Positions 17,716-26,698 of a stretch of DNA of 64,000 nucleotides are shown in pieces. The position numbers were made by a program, and so were the translations under genes. The notes beneath the pieces were generated by a model. It saw only the letters and a list, made by a program, of their open reading frames with translations. It was not told the DNA's origin and did not search any database. Position 1 is the stretch's first letter. Every line of letters begins with the position of its first letter. The stretch comes from Cryobacterium mannosilyticum (lineage in GTDB: Bacteria; Actinomycetota; Actinomycetes; Actinomycetales; Microbacteriaceae), in assembly GCF_004402705.1 (NCBI RefSeq), contig NZ_SOFM01000035.1, forward strand, positions 1-64,000, given 5' to 3'.

Positions 17716-20654
17716 CGCTGGAGGGCCTTTCTGTCGAGGGCGGAGTCTCTGTCGAGAGCGGCGTCGTCTTCCACGGCGTCAAGGGTGATCTCCTGCACGG
17801 CTCTCGCACCGTATTCGGGAGCTCGGGAGGCGACGGAACCGAACCCGGAATCCGATCCTGAGCCGAGGATGATCGTGGTGGCGGCCGGGGCCAGTGCCGC
17901 CAGGATGACGACGAGGTCCCGGCCCCCCGGATCGATGGGGAGCCCGTCACCGAGGTCGACGAAGACGACGCGGGGGCGTTCTGCGAGCGCCGCCGCGACC
18001 AGCACAACGGCCCGGTCGATGGCCGGCAGGGTGGCCATGGGCGTGGCCGCCGTGATCGGGCGCCTGCCGGACGGTTGCGGGAGGGCGATCTCCAGACGGC
18101 CCAGCCAGACGGTGAGCTCAGCGCGGCGCCTGGCGGTTCGGTGCCAAGGGTGGGCGAGGTCGAGTCGTTCGGCCAGCACTTCGCCGACGGTGAGCCCGGT
18201 GTCGTGCCGGCCGCCTATCTCGGCGAGGGCGACGGTGCGCATGACCGTGCTCCGCTCGCTGGGAAGCGGCGCTCCGCACACCTGGAGTCGCCCTGAGACG
18301 AGGTCGAGGCGCCCTGCGAGGGTCGCGGCGAGCACGCGGCGACGGGTCGCGCCGGCCGTGACGAACACCACGGAGCCCGCGGCCACCGTGAGGTCGAGCG
18401 GCCCGAGCCGGCTTTCCGGAACGCCGAGCACGGCGGCCTCCGCTGTGATCGCGGCATCCTGGGCCTGGGCCCACACACTGTCGTCGAGGTGCCGGCGCAG
18501 GCCGACGCCCTCGATGTCGACGTCGGGCAGGAGCCGGTCGAGGGGGCGCGGCAGCCACCACGCCCAGCGGCCGGCGAGCGCCATCGCGGCCGGAACCAGG
18601 GTCATCCGCACGAGGAAGGCGTCGAGGAACACGCCGATGGCCAGGGCGAAGGCGATGCCCTTGATCGCGCCGGTTCCGTCCGGCACGAAGGCGAAGAAGA
18701 CGAAGAACATGATCAGCGCGGCCGCCGTGACGACCCGGGCGGCGTGCGAGAAGCCGTGCACGATGGCGTCGTGGGGGCGGCCGCTGGCGACGAATTCCTC
18801 GCGCATTCCGGAGACGAGGAAGACCTCGTAGTCCATGGCGAGACCGAACAGCACGGCCATCAGGAGGATCGGCAGGAAGCTCAGGATCGGTCCGGGGTGG
18901 GCGACGCCGAGCAGGTCGGCGAACCAACCCCACTGGAAGATCGCGACGGTGGCGCCGATCGACGCGAACACGGAGAGCAGGAAGCCGAGGGCGGCCTTGA
19001 CCGGCACGAAGATCGAACGGAAGACCATGGTGAGCAGGAGGATCGACAGCCCGACGACGATCAACGCGAACGGGATCAACGCGTTGCCGAGCCGGTTGGA
19101 GATATCGATCGAGACGGCCGTCGCGCCGGTCACCGCGATGGGGGTGCCCAGGGACGCGTCGATCTCGGGTGCGAGGGCACGAATGGACTGAACGAGGTCC
19201 TTCGTTTCCGGGGCGTTCGGGGCGCTGCCGGGCATGACCTGGATGATGGCGGTGTCGACCGTCGGGTTCGGCGTTCCCTTACTGACGAAGGCGACGTCGG
19301 GCAGGGCGCGCAGGCGCGCTCCGATGGTGTCGAGGTCGGCGAAGATATTCGTCGTCTGGGTGATGTCGACGACCACGATCAGCGGGCCGTTGTAGCCGGG
19401 CCCGAAGCCGTCGGCGATCAGGGTGTAGGCCTTGTTTTGGGTGGACGCGGCCGGTTCGGAGGCGCCGTCGGGCAGGTTGAGGTCGAGGCTGAGGGCCGGA
19501 ATGGCCAGGGTGCCGAGGATCCCGACGACGACGAGCACCACGAGCGCGGGCGCTTTGAGCACGACGCCGACCCAGAGCCGGCCGAGGGTGGGCCGGCCGG
19601 TGTCGGGCATCATCGCCCGGCGGTGCGCCCGGCCGCCGGGTTTCGGGGCGAGCCTCGCCCCGGACAGGCCGAGGATCGCCGGCAGGAGGGTGATCGCGAC
19701 CCCGATCGACACGAGGACAGCGAATGCCGCGGCCACCCCCATCACGCTCAGGAACGGGATCCCGACGACGAGCAGCCCGAGCAGGGCGATGATGACGGTC
19801 AGCCCGGCGAACACGACGGCACTGCCCGCCGTGGCCACGGCCGTCGCGGCGGACTCGTGCGGGTCGGTGCCACGCGCCAGTTGGGTGCGATGCCTGGACA
19901 GGATGAACAGGGAGTAGTCGATGCCGACGGCGAGGCCGAGCATGAGGGCCAGCATGGGGGCGGTGCTGGAGACAGGCACGAATGCGGAGATCGCGGTGAT
20001 GCCGCCGATTGCCACCCCGACACCGATCAGGGCCATCAGCAGCGGCATCCCGGCGGAGATGAGCGAGCCGAAGGTGACGAGCAGCACGACCCCGGCGAAG
20101 AGCAGGCCGAAGACCTCGGTGATGGTGATGCCGAACGTGTTGTCCTGGAACACCTGGCCGCCGAACGCCACCCGGAGGCCCGCGTCCCGGCCGATGGACG
20201 CGGTCGCGGTCAGCCCGTCGAGAGTGGCCTGGGTGACCGTGGTCGACGGCCCGCTGAGCTGCGCCTGGCTGAACGCGGTCGATTCATCCTTCGAGATCGC
20301 GCCGGAGGCGTACTCGGAGAACGGGGTGATCACTGCGTCGACGCCGGGCACATCACCGAGAGCGGTGGCCATCTCCTCGATGGCGGCCCGGTAAGCGGGA
20401 GCGGTGACGGATGCCCCGTCCGGCGCCCGGTAGACGACCTGAACCTGGGCGCCCGCAGCGGCCGGGAACACCTCCGCGAGCTTGTCGATGGTGTCCTGCG
20501 ATTCAGTGCCGGGGATCGCGTAGGACTCCTGGCTGTGGCCGCCGAGGGCGAAGCCGCCGCCGAGGATCCCGGCCAGGAGGAGAACCCAGATGCCGAGCAC
20601 GAGCCAGGCGCGGCGATAGGCGAAATGTCCGATGCGGTAGAGCAGGGTGGCCAT
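17712..20654 (-). CDS. MMPL/RND-type transporter with a C-terminal ABC-ATPase-like domain
   Basis: 980 residues. Residues about 1-710 are a standard MMPL transporter: TM1 at 14-36, a periplasmic loop, a block of TMs with GIDYSLFILSRHRTQLARG, a second periplasmic loop and a second TM block with FGLAMDYEVFLVSGMREEF. The two GxDYxxF-type motifs carry the proton-relay acid residues of the family. Residues about 715-980 are extra: GPLDLTVAAGSVVFV, a Walker-A-like GATRRRVL lacking the GKS/T, and a Walker-B-like RVVFVDLGDG. This is an ABC-ATPase fold that has lost the phosphate-binding lysine, so it probably does not hydrolyse ATP. Gene order TetR-MMPL-YhgE is one operon, four bases after the regulator. 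Confidence 0.85.
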   Translation of the reverse strand: MATLLYRIGHFAYRRAWLVLGIWVLLLAGILGGGFALGGHSQESYAIPGTESQDTIDKLAEVFPAAAGAQVQVVYRAPDGASVTAPAYRAAIEEMATALGDVPGVDAVITPFSEYASGAISKDESTAFSQAQLSGPSTTVTQATLDGLTATASIGRDAGLRVAFGGQVFQDNTFGITITEVFGLLFAGVVLLVTFGSLISAGMPLLMALIGVGVAIGGITAISAFVPVSSTAPMLALMLGLAVGIDYSLFILSRHRTQLARGTDPHESAATAVATAGSAVVFAGLTVIIALLGLLVVGIPFLSVMGVAAAFAVLVSIGVAITLLPAILGLSGARLAPKPGGRAHRRAMMPDTGRPTLGRLWVGVVLKAPALVVLVVVGILGTLAIPALSLDLNLPDGASEPAASTQNKAYTLIADGFGPGYNGPLIVVVDITQTTNIFADLDTIGARLRALPDVAFVSKGTPNPTVDTAIIQVMPGSAPNAPETKDLVQSIRALAPEIDASLGTPIAVTGATAVSIDISNRLGNALIPFALIVVGLSILLLTMVFRSIFVPVKAALGFLLSVFASIGATVAIFQWGWFADLLGVAHPGPILSFLPILLMAVLFGLAMDYEVFLVSGMREEFVASGRPHDAIVHGFSHAARVVTAAALIMFFVFFAFVPDGTGAIKGIAFALAIGVFLDAFLVRMTLVPAAMALAGRWAWWLPRPLDRLLPDVDIEGVGLRRHLDDSVWAQAQDAAITAEAAVLGVPESRLGPLDLTVAAGSVVFVTAGATRRRVLAATLAGRLDLVSGRLQVCGAPLPSERSTVMRTVALAEIGGRHDTGLTVGEVLAERLDLAHPWHRTARRRAELTVWLGRLEIALPQPSGRRPITAATPMATLPAIDRAVVLVAAALAERPRVVFVDLGDGLPIDPGGRDLVVILAALAPAATTIILGSGSDSGFGSVASRAPEYGARAVQEITLDAVEDDAALDRDSALDRKALQR

Positions 20655-20658
20655 GGTG

Positions 20659-21276
20659 CTACTTCCGGGACTGGGACGTGTGGACGGCGACGGGGGCGAG
20701 GAGCTCGGTGATCACGACGGAGAGCGCCTGGCGGATCTCGTCCGCCGGGGCGATGTCCTTGTCGAGGAAGGTCATCCCCGCGACCAGGGTGTACGCGGCG
20801 CCGCCGAGGGCGATACCGAAACGGATGCGGTCTTCCGTGCTGGCACCGTCGTGGCAGAGGGTGTCGGAGAGGCGAACGATCAGCGCGCCCGCCCGGTCGA
20901 TGACGGGGATGCCGCGAAGGGACTGGGCCTGGTTGATGAAGGTGTGCAGCTCGAGCCGGAACTCGAGCAGGAAGTCGATGAAATCGTCGACGAACCGCCG
21001 CCGCGACGCCGTGCCGTCGGGGGCACCGACGTACCGGTTGAGGATGACCTCGAGCCGGTCGATCGCGGGAGTGAGGACCTCCCCCAGCAACGCCTCCTTC
21101 GAGGCGAAGTGGTACAGCACGCTCGATTTCGAATAGCCGGCGGCGTCGGCGATCTGCTGCAGCGACGTGCCGGCGAAGCCGATCGACGCGAACTGGGCGA
21201 GCGCGGTGGCCCGCAGCTCGTCGCCGGTGCTCGGTCGGGTGAGCGCGGGATGAGTCGGGGAAGGTTCTGGAGGCAC
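20659..21276 (-). CDS. TetR-family transcriptional regulator
   Basis: 205 residues. The N-terminal helix-turn-helix spans about 25-70, with TSLQQIADAAGYSKSSVLYHFASKEALL as its core; the C-terminal ligand domain is variable. Start is GTG at 21276, without a ribosome binding site but with TAATGT six bases upstream. It is the first gene of the operon with MMPL and YhgE, and a perfect 14-bp palindrome next to its promoter is the obvious autoregulatory operator. It probably represses its own export operon until it binds an envelope-active compound or lipid (inference). Confidence 0.9.
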   Translation of the reverse strand: MPPEPSPTHPALTRPSTGDELRATALAQFASIGFAGTSLQQIADAAGYSKSSVLYHFASKEALLGEVLTPAIDRLEVILNRYVGAPDGTASRRRFVDDFIDFLLEFRLELHTFINQAQSLRGIPVIDRAGALIVRLSDTLCHDGASTEDRIRFGIALGGAAYTLVAGMTFLDKDIAPADEIRQALSVVITELLAPVAVHTSQSRK

Positions 21277-21282
21277 CCGTTC

Positions 21283-21288
21283 ACATTA
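21283..21288 (-). promoter_or_regulatory. Candidate -10 element (TAATGT) for the tetR-MMPL-yhgE operon
   Basis: TAATGT on the minus strand, six bases before the GTG at 21276. It lies immediately beside the palindromic operator, so a bound TetR dimer would block polymerase. Confidence 0.45.
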
Positions 21289-21290
21289 CT

Positions 21291-21304
21291 TGACCGATCG
21301 GTCA
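21291..21304. promoter_or_regulatory. TetR operator palindrome TGACCGATCGGTCA
   Basis: A perfect 14-bp inverted repeat just upstream of the TetR start. TGACC..GGTCA is a frequent half-site for TetR regulators (family knowledge). A further half-site-like copy, CGATCGGTCA, occurs about 12 bases beyond on the plus strand. Confidence 0.7.
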
Positions 21305-21404
21305 GGTTCTGCACGATCGGTCAGCGATCGAGGCAACACGCGGGTAACCCGGAGGGAGCGCGAGCCGGCCCGGCCCAGTAGCGTAGAAGGCAGGAGGCCC
21401 TCAC

Positions 21405-21593
21405 ATGCGAAAGTTCATCTTCAGTAGCGCCATGATCGGCGTCATCGCCGGCGGGTGGAACATCTTTCAGGCCACCAGGAGCGGGCCTCGCGACTGGCGC
21501 CTCGTGCTGATGTGGCTGGGCTGGGCGCTCAGCGCCGCGGTCGCAATCGGCACGGTCATGAAGGACGCGGACGAACGGCAAATCGACAGCTGA
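21405..21593 (+). CDS. Small two-span membrane protein
   Basis: 62 residues with hydrophobic segments about 4-20 and 32-50 and a charged C-terminus (KDADERQIDS). The ATG follows a perfect AGGAGG eight bases upstream, which makes translation very credible despite the small size. No family recognised. It sits between the TetR operator and another hypothetical gene, on the opposite strand from the export operon. Confidence 0.6.
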   Translation: MRKFIFSSAMIGVIAGGWNIFQATRSGPRDWRLVLMWLGWALSAAVAIGTVMKDADERQIDS

Positions 21594-21686
21594 CTTGCGG
21601 TTTCCTGCGGCGTGTCATCCGGTCAAGCCCCCTTCCGGGCGGCAGACTGATAGGAACACGAGCATGCCAATTGAAAGGGGCCACCG

Positions 21687-22118
21687 ATGTTTGGTCGCCG
21701 ACGTCGCGTCGCACCGGTCATTGCCGCACCCGTTCCCGAGCTCAGTGACGAACAGGTTTTCACCCTCCTGCACGATCAGCTCTCACAGCTGGTGGGCGCC
21801 CAGGGCAAGTGGACCCTCGTCCCCCGCAGCGAGAGCGACACCGACGTGATCTTCCACGGCCTCAAGGCCCACCAGATCGCCGCCTCGCTCGCCGCCGTGC
21901 TGCGCACCGAGACTGCCCTCCTGCGCGGCGAGGTCGTCGCCGAGCCCACCGCGCTGCCGTGGACCCCCGCGCCGATCTCAGTGTGGGCCGAACCCGAGCG
22001 CGCGGAACCCGAGCGCGCATCGTCGAAGGTTCCCGTGCACCTTCCGATTTTCTCCGCCGCCCAGCCCGTGACCCCGTCGGCCCAGCAGTCGGAAGAGCGC
22101 GCTCGCCTCGTCGCCTAG
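21687..22118 (+). CDS. Hypothetical protein
   Basis: 143 residues, soluble. The start has AAAGGGG upstream. After a basic N-terminus (MFGRRRR) comes a structured-looking core (about 18-95) with SDEQVFTLLHDQLSQLVGAQGKW and SLAAVLRTETALLRGE, then a low-complexity tail with a tandem AEPERAEPERA. No recognised domain. Convergent with zwf. Confidence 0.55.
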   Translation: MFGRRRRVAPVIAAPVPELSDEQVFTLLHDQLSQLVGAQGKWTLVPRSESDTDVIFHGLKAHQIAASLAAVLRTETALLRGEVVAEPTALPWTPAPISVWAEPERAEPERASSKVPVHLPIFSAAQPVTPSAQQSEERARLVA

Positions 22119-22139
22119 CTCTCCTCGACCGGCCTCCAT

Positions 22140-23516
22140 TCAGCCGAGCTTCTTCCACTCCGCCGGGCCGTCAGTGCCTGCCGGGTAGTCCTCCAGCGGC
22201 ACCTTCCCGGCGCGCCAGGCCGCCAATATGGGCGCCACGATTCGCCAGCACTGCACCGCGGTGTCCGCCCGCACCGACAGGGCTGGATCACCGTCGAGCA
22301 CCCCCTCGAGCACCTCACCGTAGGCCAGCAGCTGGCCCGGACCGAAGGATGCCGCGAGGCGCACCCGGTCGAGGGTGTGCGGGTCTCCCGGCCCGTTCAG
22401 GTTGAGGTCGATGGCCATCTCGTCCGGCCCGAGGAAGATGCGCAGCACGGTCGGGCCCGGCAGCCCGCTGAGCCCGACCGGCAGGTGGGGCACGGGCTTG
22501 AACGTGATGGCGATCTCCCGGCGGCGTTCGGCCAGCGCCTTGCCGGAGCGGAGGGTGAACGGCACTCCCGCCCACCGCCAGTTGTCGATTTCGAACGTCA
22601 CCTCGGCCAGGGTCTCGGTGTCGTTGGCCGCCAGAACCCCCTTCTCGTCGAGGTAGGCCGGGACGCTCTTCCCGTCGACCGTTCCCGCGGTGTAGCGTCC
22701 GCGCCTGCTGGAGCGGGTGGGGCTGCCGCCGCGGAGCCGGGTGGCACGCAGCACGATGCCCTTGGCGTCTCGGAGGTCGGCGGCATCCAGCGACGATGGC
22801 GGTTCCATGGCGAGCACCGCCAGAACCTGCAGGAGGTGGCTCTGGATCATGTCGACCATGGCGCCGGCCCGGTCGTAGTAGCCCGCGCGGCCCTCGAGAC
22901 CGAGCTGTTCGTCGTAGACGACGTCGACGCGTTCGATGTGGATGTTGCTCCAGAGTGGTTCGAAGATCCGGTTGGCGAACCGCAGTCCCACGAGGTTGAG
23001 CACGGTGGAGCGCCCGAGGAAGTGGTCGACCCGGTGGATCTGGTCCTCCGGAACGAGCCTGGCCAACCGCGCGTTCAAGGCGATGGCACCCTGCTCGTCG
23101 ACGCCGAACGGCTTCTCCAGGGCGAGTTGGGTGCCGTCGGGCAGGGCGACATCGGCGAGGGCGTCACAGACCCCGGCCGCGATGGCCGGCGGCAGGGCGA
23201 AGTAGATCGCGGGCACACCGGAGCACAGCGCGATCAGGCGCTCCAGCTCGGCTGGATCGGCCAGGTCGCTCGTGTGGTATTCCGTTGTCTCGAGGACGTT
23301 CTCCACTGCGGCGCCGGCCCCCTCACCCAGCGCGAACGACGTGGTCAGCCTCGCCAGCCACTCGGCGGGGCTGAATTCCTCTCGACCTGCCCCGATCAGT
23401 TGAACACGCCGGTCGGGGTGCGCGGTGAGCAGCTGGCCGAGGGCGGGAAGAAGCAGCCGGGCGGCAAGGTCCCCGCCGGCGCCGAGGATCAGGAGCGTCG
23501 AGATTGGCTTGGTCAT
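22140..23516 (-). CDS. zwf: Glucose-6-phosphate 1-dehydrogenase
   Basis: 458 residues. Oxidises glucose-6-phosphate to 6-phosphogluconolactone, the entry to the pentose phosphate pathway. The N-terminal cofactor site GAGGDLAARLLLPAL stands in place of the more common GASGDLA. The active-site signature RVDHFLGRSTVLN carries the catalytic His and binding residues. The start at 23516 was chosen because the protein begins there with the beta strand before the cofactor loop, and TACGTT lies six bases upstream. The open frame above it is shadow. The GAGGDLA motif and shorter length match the actinobacterial variant often called Zwf2-like. Divergent from the GH15 gene, with only 29 bases between starts. 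Confidence 0.92.
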   Translation of the reverse strand: MTKPISTLLILGAGGDLAARLLLPALGQLLTAHPDRRVQLIGAGREEFSPAEWLARLTTSFALGEGAGAAVENVLETTEYHTSDLADPAELERLIALCSGVPAIYFALPPAIAAGVCDALADVALPDGTQLALEKPFGVDEQGAIALNARLARLVPEDQIHRVDHFLGRSTVLNLVGLRFANRIFEPLWSNIHIERVDVVYDEQLGLEGRAGYYDRAGAMVDMIQSHLLQVLAVLAMEPPSSLDAADLRDAKGIVLRATRLRGGSPTRSSRRGRYTAGTVDGKSVPAYLDEKGVLAANDTETLAEVTFEIDNWRWAGVPFTLRSGKALAERRREIAITFKPVPHLPVGLSGLPGPTVLRIFLGPDEMAIDLNLNGPGDPHTLDRVRLAASFGPGQLLAYGEVLEGVLDGDPALSVRADTAVQCWRIVAPILAAWRAGKVPLEDYPAGTDGPAEWKKLG

Positions 23517-23522
23517 CAGCCC

Positions 23523-23528
23523 AACGTA
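23523..23528 (-). promoter_or_regulatory. Candidate -10 element (TACGTT) of a leaderless zwf promoter
   Basis: Minus-strand TACGTT, six bases before the zwf ATG. It lies inside the 29-base gap shared with the divergent GH15 gene. Confidence 0.4.
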
Positions 23529-23545
23529 GCTGGCAGGATGACTGC

Positions 23546-25354
23546 ATGGCACTCAATATCGAGGATTACGCGCTGATCAGCGATTGCCACTCGGCCGCGC
23601 TGGTCGGCAGGGATGGAAGCATCGACTGGCTCTGCCTCCCCCGGTACGACTCGGCGTCGATGTTCGGCGCGTTGCTGGGCGACGAGGACCATGGGCGCTG
23701 GCTGCTCGCCCCGGCCGACCCGGCGTCGACCTGCACCCGCTCCTATGACGAGGGCACCTTCATCCTCACCACGCTGTGGACGACGCCCGGCGGTTCGGTC
23801 GAGGTGACCGATTTCATGCCGCACGGCGACCATCGCGCCGATGTGCTGCGCCGGGTGCGCGGAGTATCGGGGACCGTGGAGATGACCGAGGACCTGCGCA
23901 TCCGTTTCGGTTATGCGACGACCATGCCGTGGGTGCGCCAGGTGACGACCGGCGGCGACCACGGCCTGGTCGCGGTGGCCGGCCCGGACGCGATCATCGT
24001 GCGCGGTCCGGCGCTGCACGCCGCCGACCATCGGCACGCGGCCCGTTTCCGCGTCCACGCCGGCGAGGATGTCGACCTGCAGCTCTCCTGGTATCCCTCG
24101 CACCGGGAGCCCCCGCCCGCTCTGGACGTCTCGGCGGCGTACGCGACGACGGCCGAGTGGTGGCGGGGCTGGGCCGGGACCTGCACGCACGAGGGGCCAT
24201 ACCGGGACGAGGTCGTGCGTTCGATGCTCGTGCTGCGGGCGCTGACCCACGAGACGACCGGGGGCATCGTCGCCGCGGCGACCACCTCCCTGCCCGAGTT
24301 GCGCGGCGGCAGCCGCAACTGGGACTACCGCTACGTCTGGCTTCGGGACGCGGCGCTGACCCTGACCGTGCTGCTCTCCCACGGCTACGAAGTGGAGGCC
24401 CAGGGCTGGCGGGCCTGGCTGCTGCGGGCCGTGGCCGGCGACCCGAACGACGTGCAGATCATGTACGGGCTGGCCGGGGAGCGGTACCTCCCCGAGCGCG
24501 AGCTGTCCAGCCTGCCTGGGTACCGCGGCTCCGGACCGGTGCGGGTGGGCAACGGCGCCGTCGACCAGTTCCAGTCCGACGTGATCGGCGAGGTGATGGT
24601 GGCCCTGCACGCCGCCCGGGAGGCCGGCGTCGCCGAGACCGAGTTCTCCTGGCCGCTACAGCGAGCGCTCGCCGGTTTCCTCGAACAGAACTGGTCACGG
24701 CCCGACCAGGGCATCTGGGAGGTGCGCGGGCCGGCCCGGGAGTTCACCCACTCCCGGGTCATGGTCTGGGCCGCGTTCGACCGGCTGGTGCGCGGCGCGA
24801 CCGAGTTCGGGCTGCCCGGGCCGGTGGAACGCTGGACGCGGCTCCGCGACGAGGTGCGCGGCGAGATCGAGCAGCGCGGCTTCAACAGCGCCCGGAACAG
24901 CTACACCCAGTACTTCGGTGGAGACGAGGTCGATGCCTCGCTCCTGGTGCTCCCGCAGGTCGGCTTCTGCGACGCGTCGGACCCGCGAATGCTCGGCACG
25001 GTCGCCGCGATCGAAGCCGACCTGCTGCACCAGGGCCTTGTGCTCCGCTACCGGACGGACGCCGGCGTGGACGGCCTGGCCGCGGGCGAGCATCCGTTCC
25101 TGGCCTGCTCATTCTGGCTGGTCGAACAGTACGCGGACTCCGGCCGTGAGGCGGACGCGGTGGCACTGATGGATCGCCTCGTCGGCTTCGCCAACGACGT
25201 CGGGCTCCTGTCGGAGGAATACGACATCGACGCCGGCCTGCAGGCCGGAAACACCCCGCAGGCGCTCAGTCACCTGGCCCTCGTGCGGGCGGCCGACGCG
25301 ATCGCCGGCTGCGTTTCAGAGGCCTCGACCAGAGATCCGGCCGATTCTTTGTAG
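23546..25354 (+). CDS. Glycoside hydrolase family 15 protein (glucoamylase/trehalase-like)
   Basis: 602 residues. N-terminal beta-sandwich (about 1-240; starts IEDYALISDCHSAALVGRDGSIDWLCLPRYDS, a very conserved opening of this family) and a C-terminal (alpha/alpha)6 barrel. Barrel motifs include NWDYRYVWLRDAALTL (catalytic-side region), a QSDVIGEV segment and EYDIDAGLQAGNTPQALSHLALV at the end, where one of the catalytic Glu residues lies. Cytoplasmic, no signal. In actinobacteria such enzymes act on trehalose or on alpha-glucans (family knowledge), which fits a window with trehalose synthesis and zwf. Start chosen at 23546, with GCAGGA upstream. Confidence 0.88.
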   Translation: MALNIEDYALISDCHSAALVGRDGSIDWLCLPRYDSASMFGALLGDEDHGRWLLAPADPASTCTRSYDEGTFILTTLWTTPGGSVEVTDFMPHGDHRADVLRRVRGVSGTVEMTEDLRIRFGYATTMPWVRQVTTGGDHGLVAVAGPDAIIVRGPALHAADHRHAARFRVHAGEDVDLQLSWYPSHREPPPALDVSAAYATTAEWWRGWAGTCTHEGPYRDEVVRSMLVLRALTHETTGGIVAAATTSLPELRGGSRNWDYRYVWLRDAALTLTVLLSHGYEVEAQGWRAWLLRAVAGDPNDVQIMYGLAGERYLPERELSSLPGYRGSGPVRVGNGAVDQFQSDVIGEVMVALHAAREAGVAETEFSWPLQRALAGFLEQNWSRPDQGIWEVRGPAREFTHSRVMVWAAFDRLVRGATEFGLPGPVERWTRLRDEVRGEIEQRGFNSARNSYTQYFGGDEVDASLLVLPQVGFCDASDPRMLGTVAAIEADLLHQGLVLRYRTDAGVDGLAAGEHPFLACSFWLVEQYADSGREADAVALMDRLVGFANDVGLLSEEYDIDAGLQAGNTPQALSHLALVRAADAIAGCVSEASTRDPADSL

Positions 25355-25386
25355 GTCTTCCCCAGCGGAGGGGTGGCCCCGAATTC

Positions 25387-25392
25387 TAGATT
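25387..25392 (+). promoter_or_regulatory. Candidate -10 element (TAGATT) for the biotin transporter operon
   Basis: TAGATT ends seven bases before the bioY ATG at 25400; no convincing Shine-Dalgarno is present, so a leaderless mRNA is likely. Confidence 0.45.
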
Positions 25393-25399
25393 GAAGAAC

Positions 25400-26008
25400 A
25401 TGACTGCCCGAACCCTCACCGTGCGCGATCTCGCCCAGATCGCCATCTTTGCCGCCCTCATCGCCGCCCTCGGGCTCCCCGGCGCCCTGACGATCGGCGC
25501 CGTCGCGGTGCCGATCACCTTCCAGACCCTGGGCGTGATGCTCGCCGGGGCGATCCTCGGTGCGCGCAAGGGCTTCTTCGCCGTGCTCCTCTTCCTCATT
25601 CTCACGGCGGCCGGTCTTCCGCTGCTCTCCGGCGGGCGCGGCGGGCTCGTTTGGTTCACCACCTCGCCGTCGACCGGCTACCTCTACGGCTGGCTCGCCG
25701 GGGTGGCCGTCATCGGCTACCTCACCGCGGTGCTGCTCCCCCGGTACCCGTTCTGGCCGGCCCTGGCGGCTACCGTCCTCGGCGGCATCGTCGTGGTCTA
25801 CCTGTTCGGCGTGCCGGTCACCGCAGTCAACCTGGGCCTGCCGCTCTGGGCGGCGCTCGTCGACAGCGTCAAGTTCCTGCCCGGCGACGTGGCCAAGGCC
25901 GTCGTCACCGTGCTGGTCGCCCGCCAGGTGCACAAGGCCTACCCCGGCCTGATCCCGGGAGCCCTCCGCCGCAAGCCGTCAATGACGGCGGGGCACGCGG
26001 GTCGATGA
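25400..26008 (+). CDS. bioY: Biotin ECF transporter substrate-binding subunit (S component)
   Basis: 202 residues with about six transmembrane segments. BioY captures biotin at the membrane face and works with the ATPase and T component that follow. Typical segments are the N-terminal DLAQIAIFAALIAALG, ITFQTLGVMLAGAILGARKG, and GYLYGWLAG in the middle, and the C-terminal VKFLPGDVAKAVVTVLVA. The ATG at 25400 was chosen over an earlier GTG at 25373. Its stop overlaps the bioM ATG (ATGA). Confidence 0.93.
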   Translation: MTARTLTVRDLAQIAIFAALIAALGLPGALTIGAVAVPITFQTLGVMLAGAILGARKGFFAVLLFLILTAAGLPLLSGGRGGLVWFTTSPSTGYLYGWLAGVAVIGYLTAVLLPRYPFWPALAATVLGGIVVVYLFGVPVTAVNLGLPLWAALVDSVKFLPGDVAKAVVTVLVARQVHKAYPGLIPGALRRKPSMTAGHAGR

Positions 26009-26685
26009 CCCGGATCACGTTCGACGGGGTGTCCCATTCCTATGGGGAGCGCAGCGTTCTGCGGGACATCCGGCTCGACCTCACCGAGCACCGGATCGGG
26101 GTCGTCGGGGCGAACGGCTCCGGCAAGTCCACCCTGGTGCGGATGATCAACGGGCTGATCACCCCCACCAGCGGAACCGTGAGCGTCGACGGCCTCAATG
26201 TGGCCCGGAACGCCCGGGAGGTGCGCCGACAGGTCGGATTCATCTTCACCAACCCCGACAACCAGATCGTGATGCCGACCGTGCAGGAGGACGTGGCCTT
26301 CACCCTGCGCCGGCGGGGACTCACCCGCGAGCAGGTGGCCGAACGCACGGCGGCAGCCCTCGACCGGTTCGGACTCACCGCCCACGCCGACCACCCCGCC
26401 CACCGACTCTCCGGCGGGCAGAAGCAACTTCTGGCCCTGGCCGCCGTGCTCGTGGCCGAGCCGAAAATCGTCGTGGCGGACGAGCCGACGACGCTTCTCG
26501 ACGCCCGGAACGCCCGGCGGATCACCGAGCTCCTCCAGGAGATGAGCCAGCAGGTCATCGTCGTGACGCACCAGCTCGAGCTTCTGGCCGGGTTCGACCG
26601 TGTCGTGGTGATCGACGAGGGGGAAGTTGCCTTCGACGGCAGTCCGGATGCCACCCTCGATTCCTACCGGGAGCTGCTCGCGTGA
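26005..26685 (+). CDS. bioM: Biotin ECF transporter ATP-binding subunit
   Basis: 226 residues, one ABC ATPase domain. Walker A is GANGSGKST near residue 34, the signature is RLSGGQKQL, Walker B is IVVADEPTT with a following LLDARNAR D-loop, and the switch His is VTHQLEL. The Q-loop region has FIFTNPDNQI, typical of ECF/cobalt-type ATPases. Overlaps bioY by four bases; the T-component gene follows. Confidence 0.92.
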   Translation: MTRITFDGVSHSYGERSVLRDIRLDLTEHRIGVVGANGSGKSTLVRMINGLITPTSGTVSVDGLNVARNAREVRRQVGFIFTNPDNQIVMPTVQEDVAFTLRRRGLTREQVAERTAAALDRFGLTAHADHPAHRLSGGQKQLLALAAVLVAEPKIVVADEPTTLLDARNARRITELLQEMSQQVIVVTHQLELLAGFDRVVVIDEGEVAFDGSPDATLDSYRELLA

Positions 26686-26698
26686 GGGCGCCGGACAA

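Noticed and set aside
18489..20711. 740-codon frame on the plus strand across the MMPL gene
   Set aside because: Antisense shadow of the transporter; Glu/Asp/Gly/His-rich composition with no recognisable domain.
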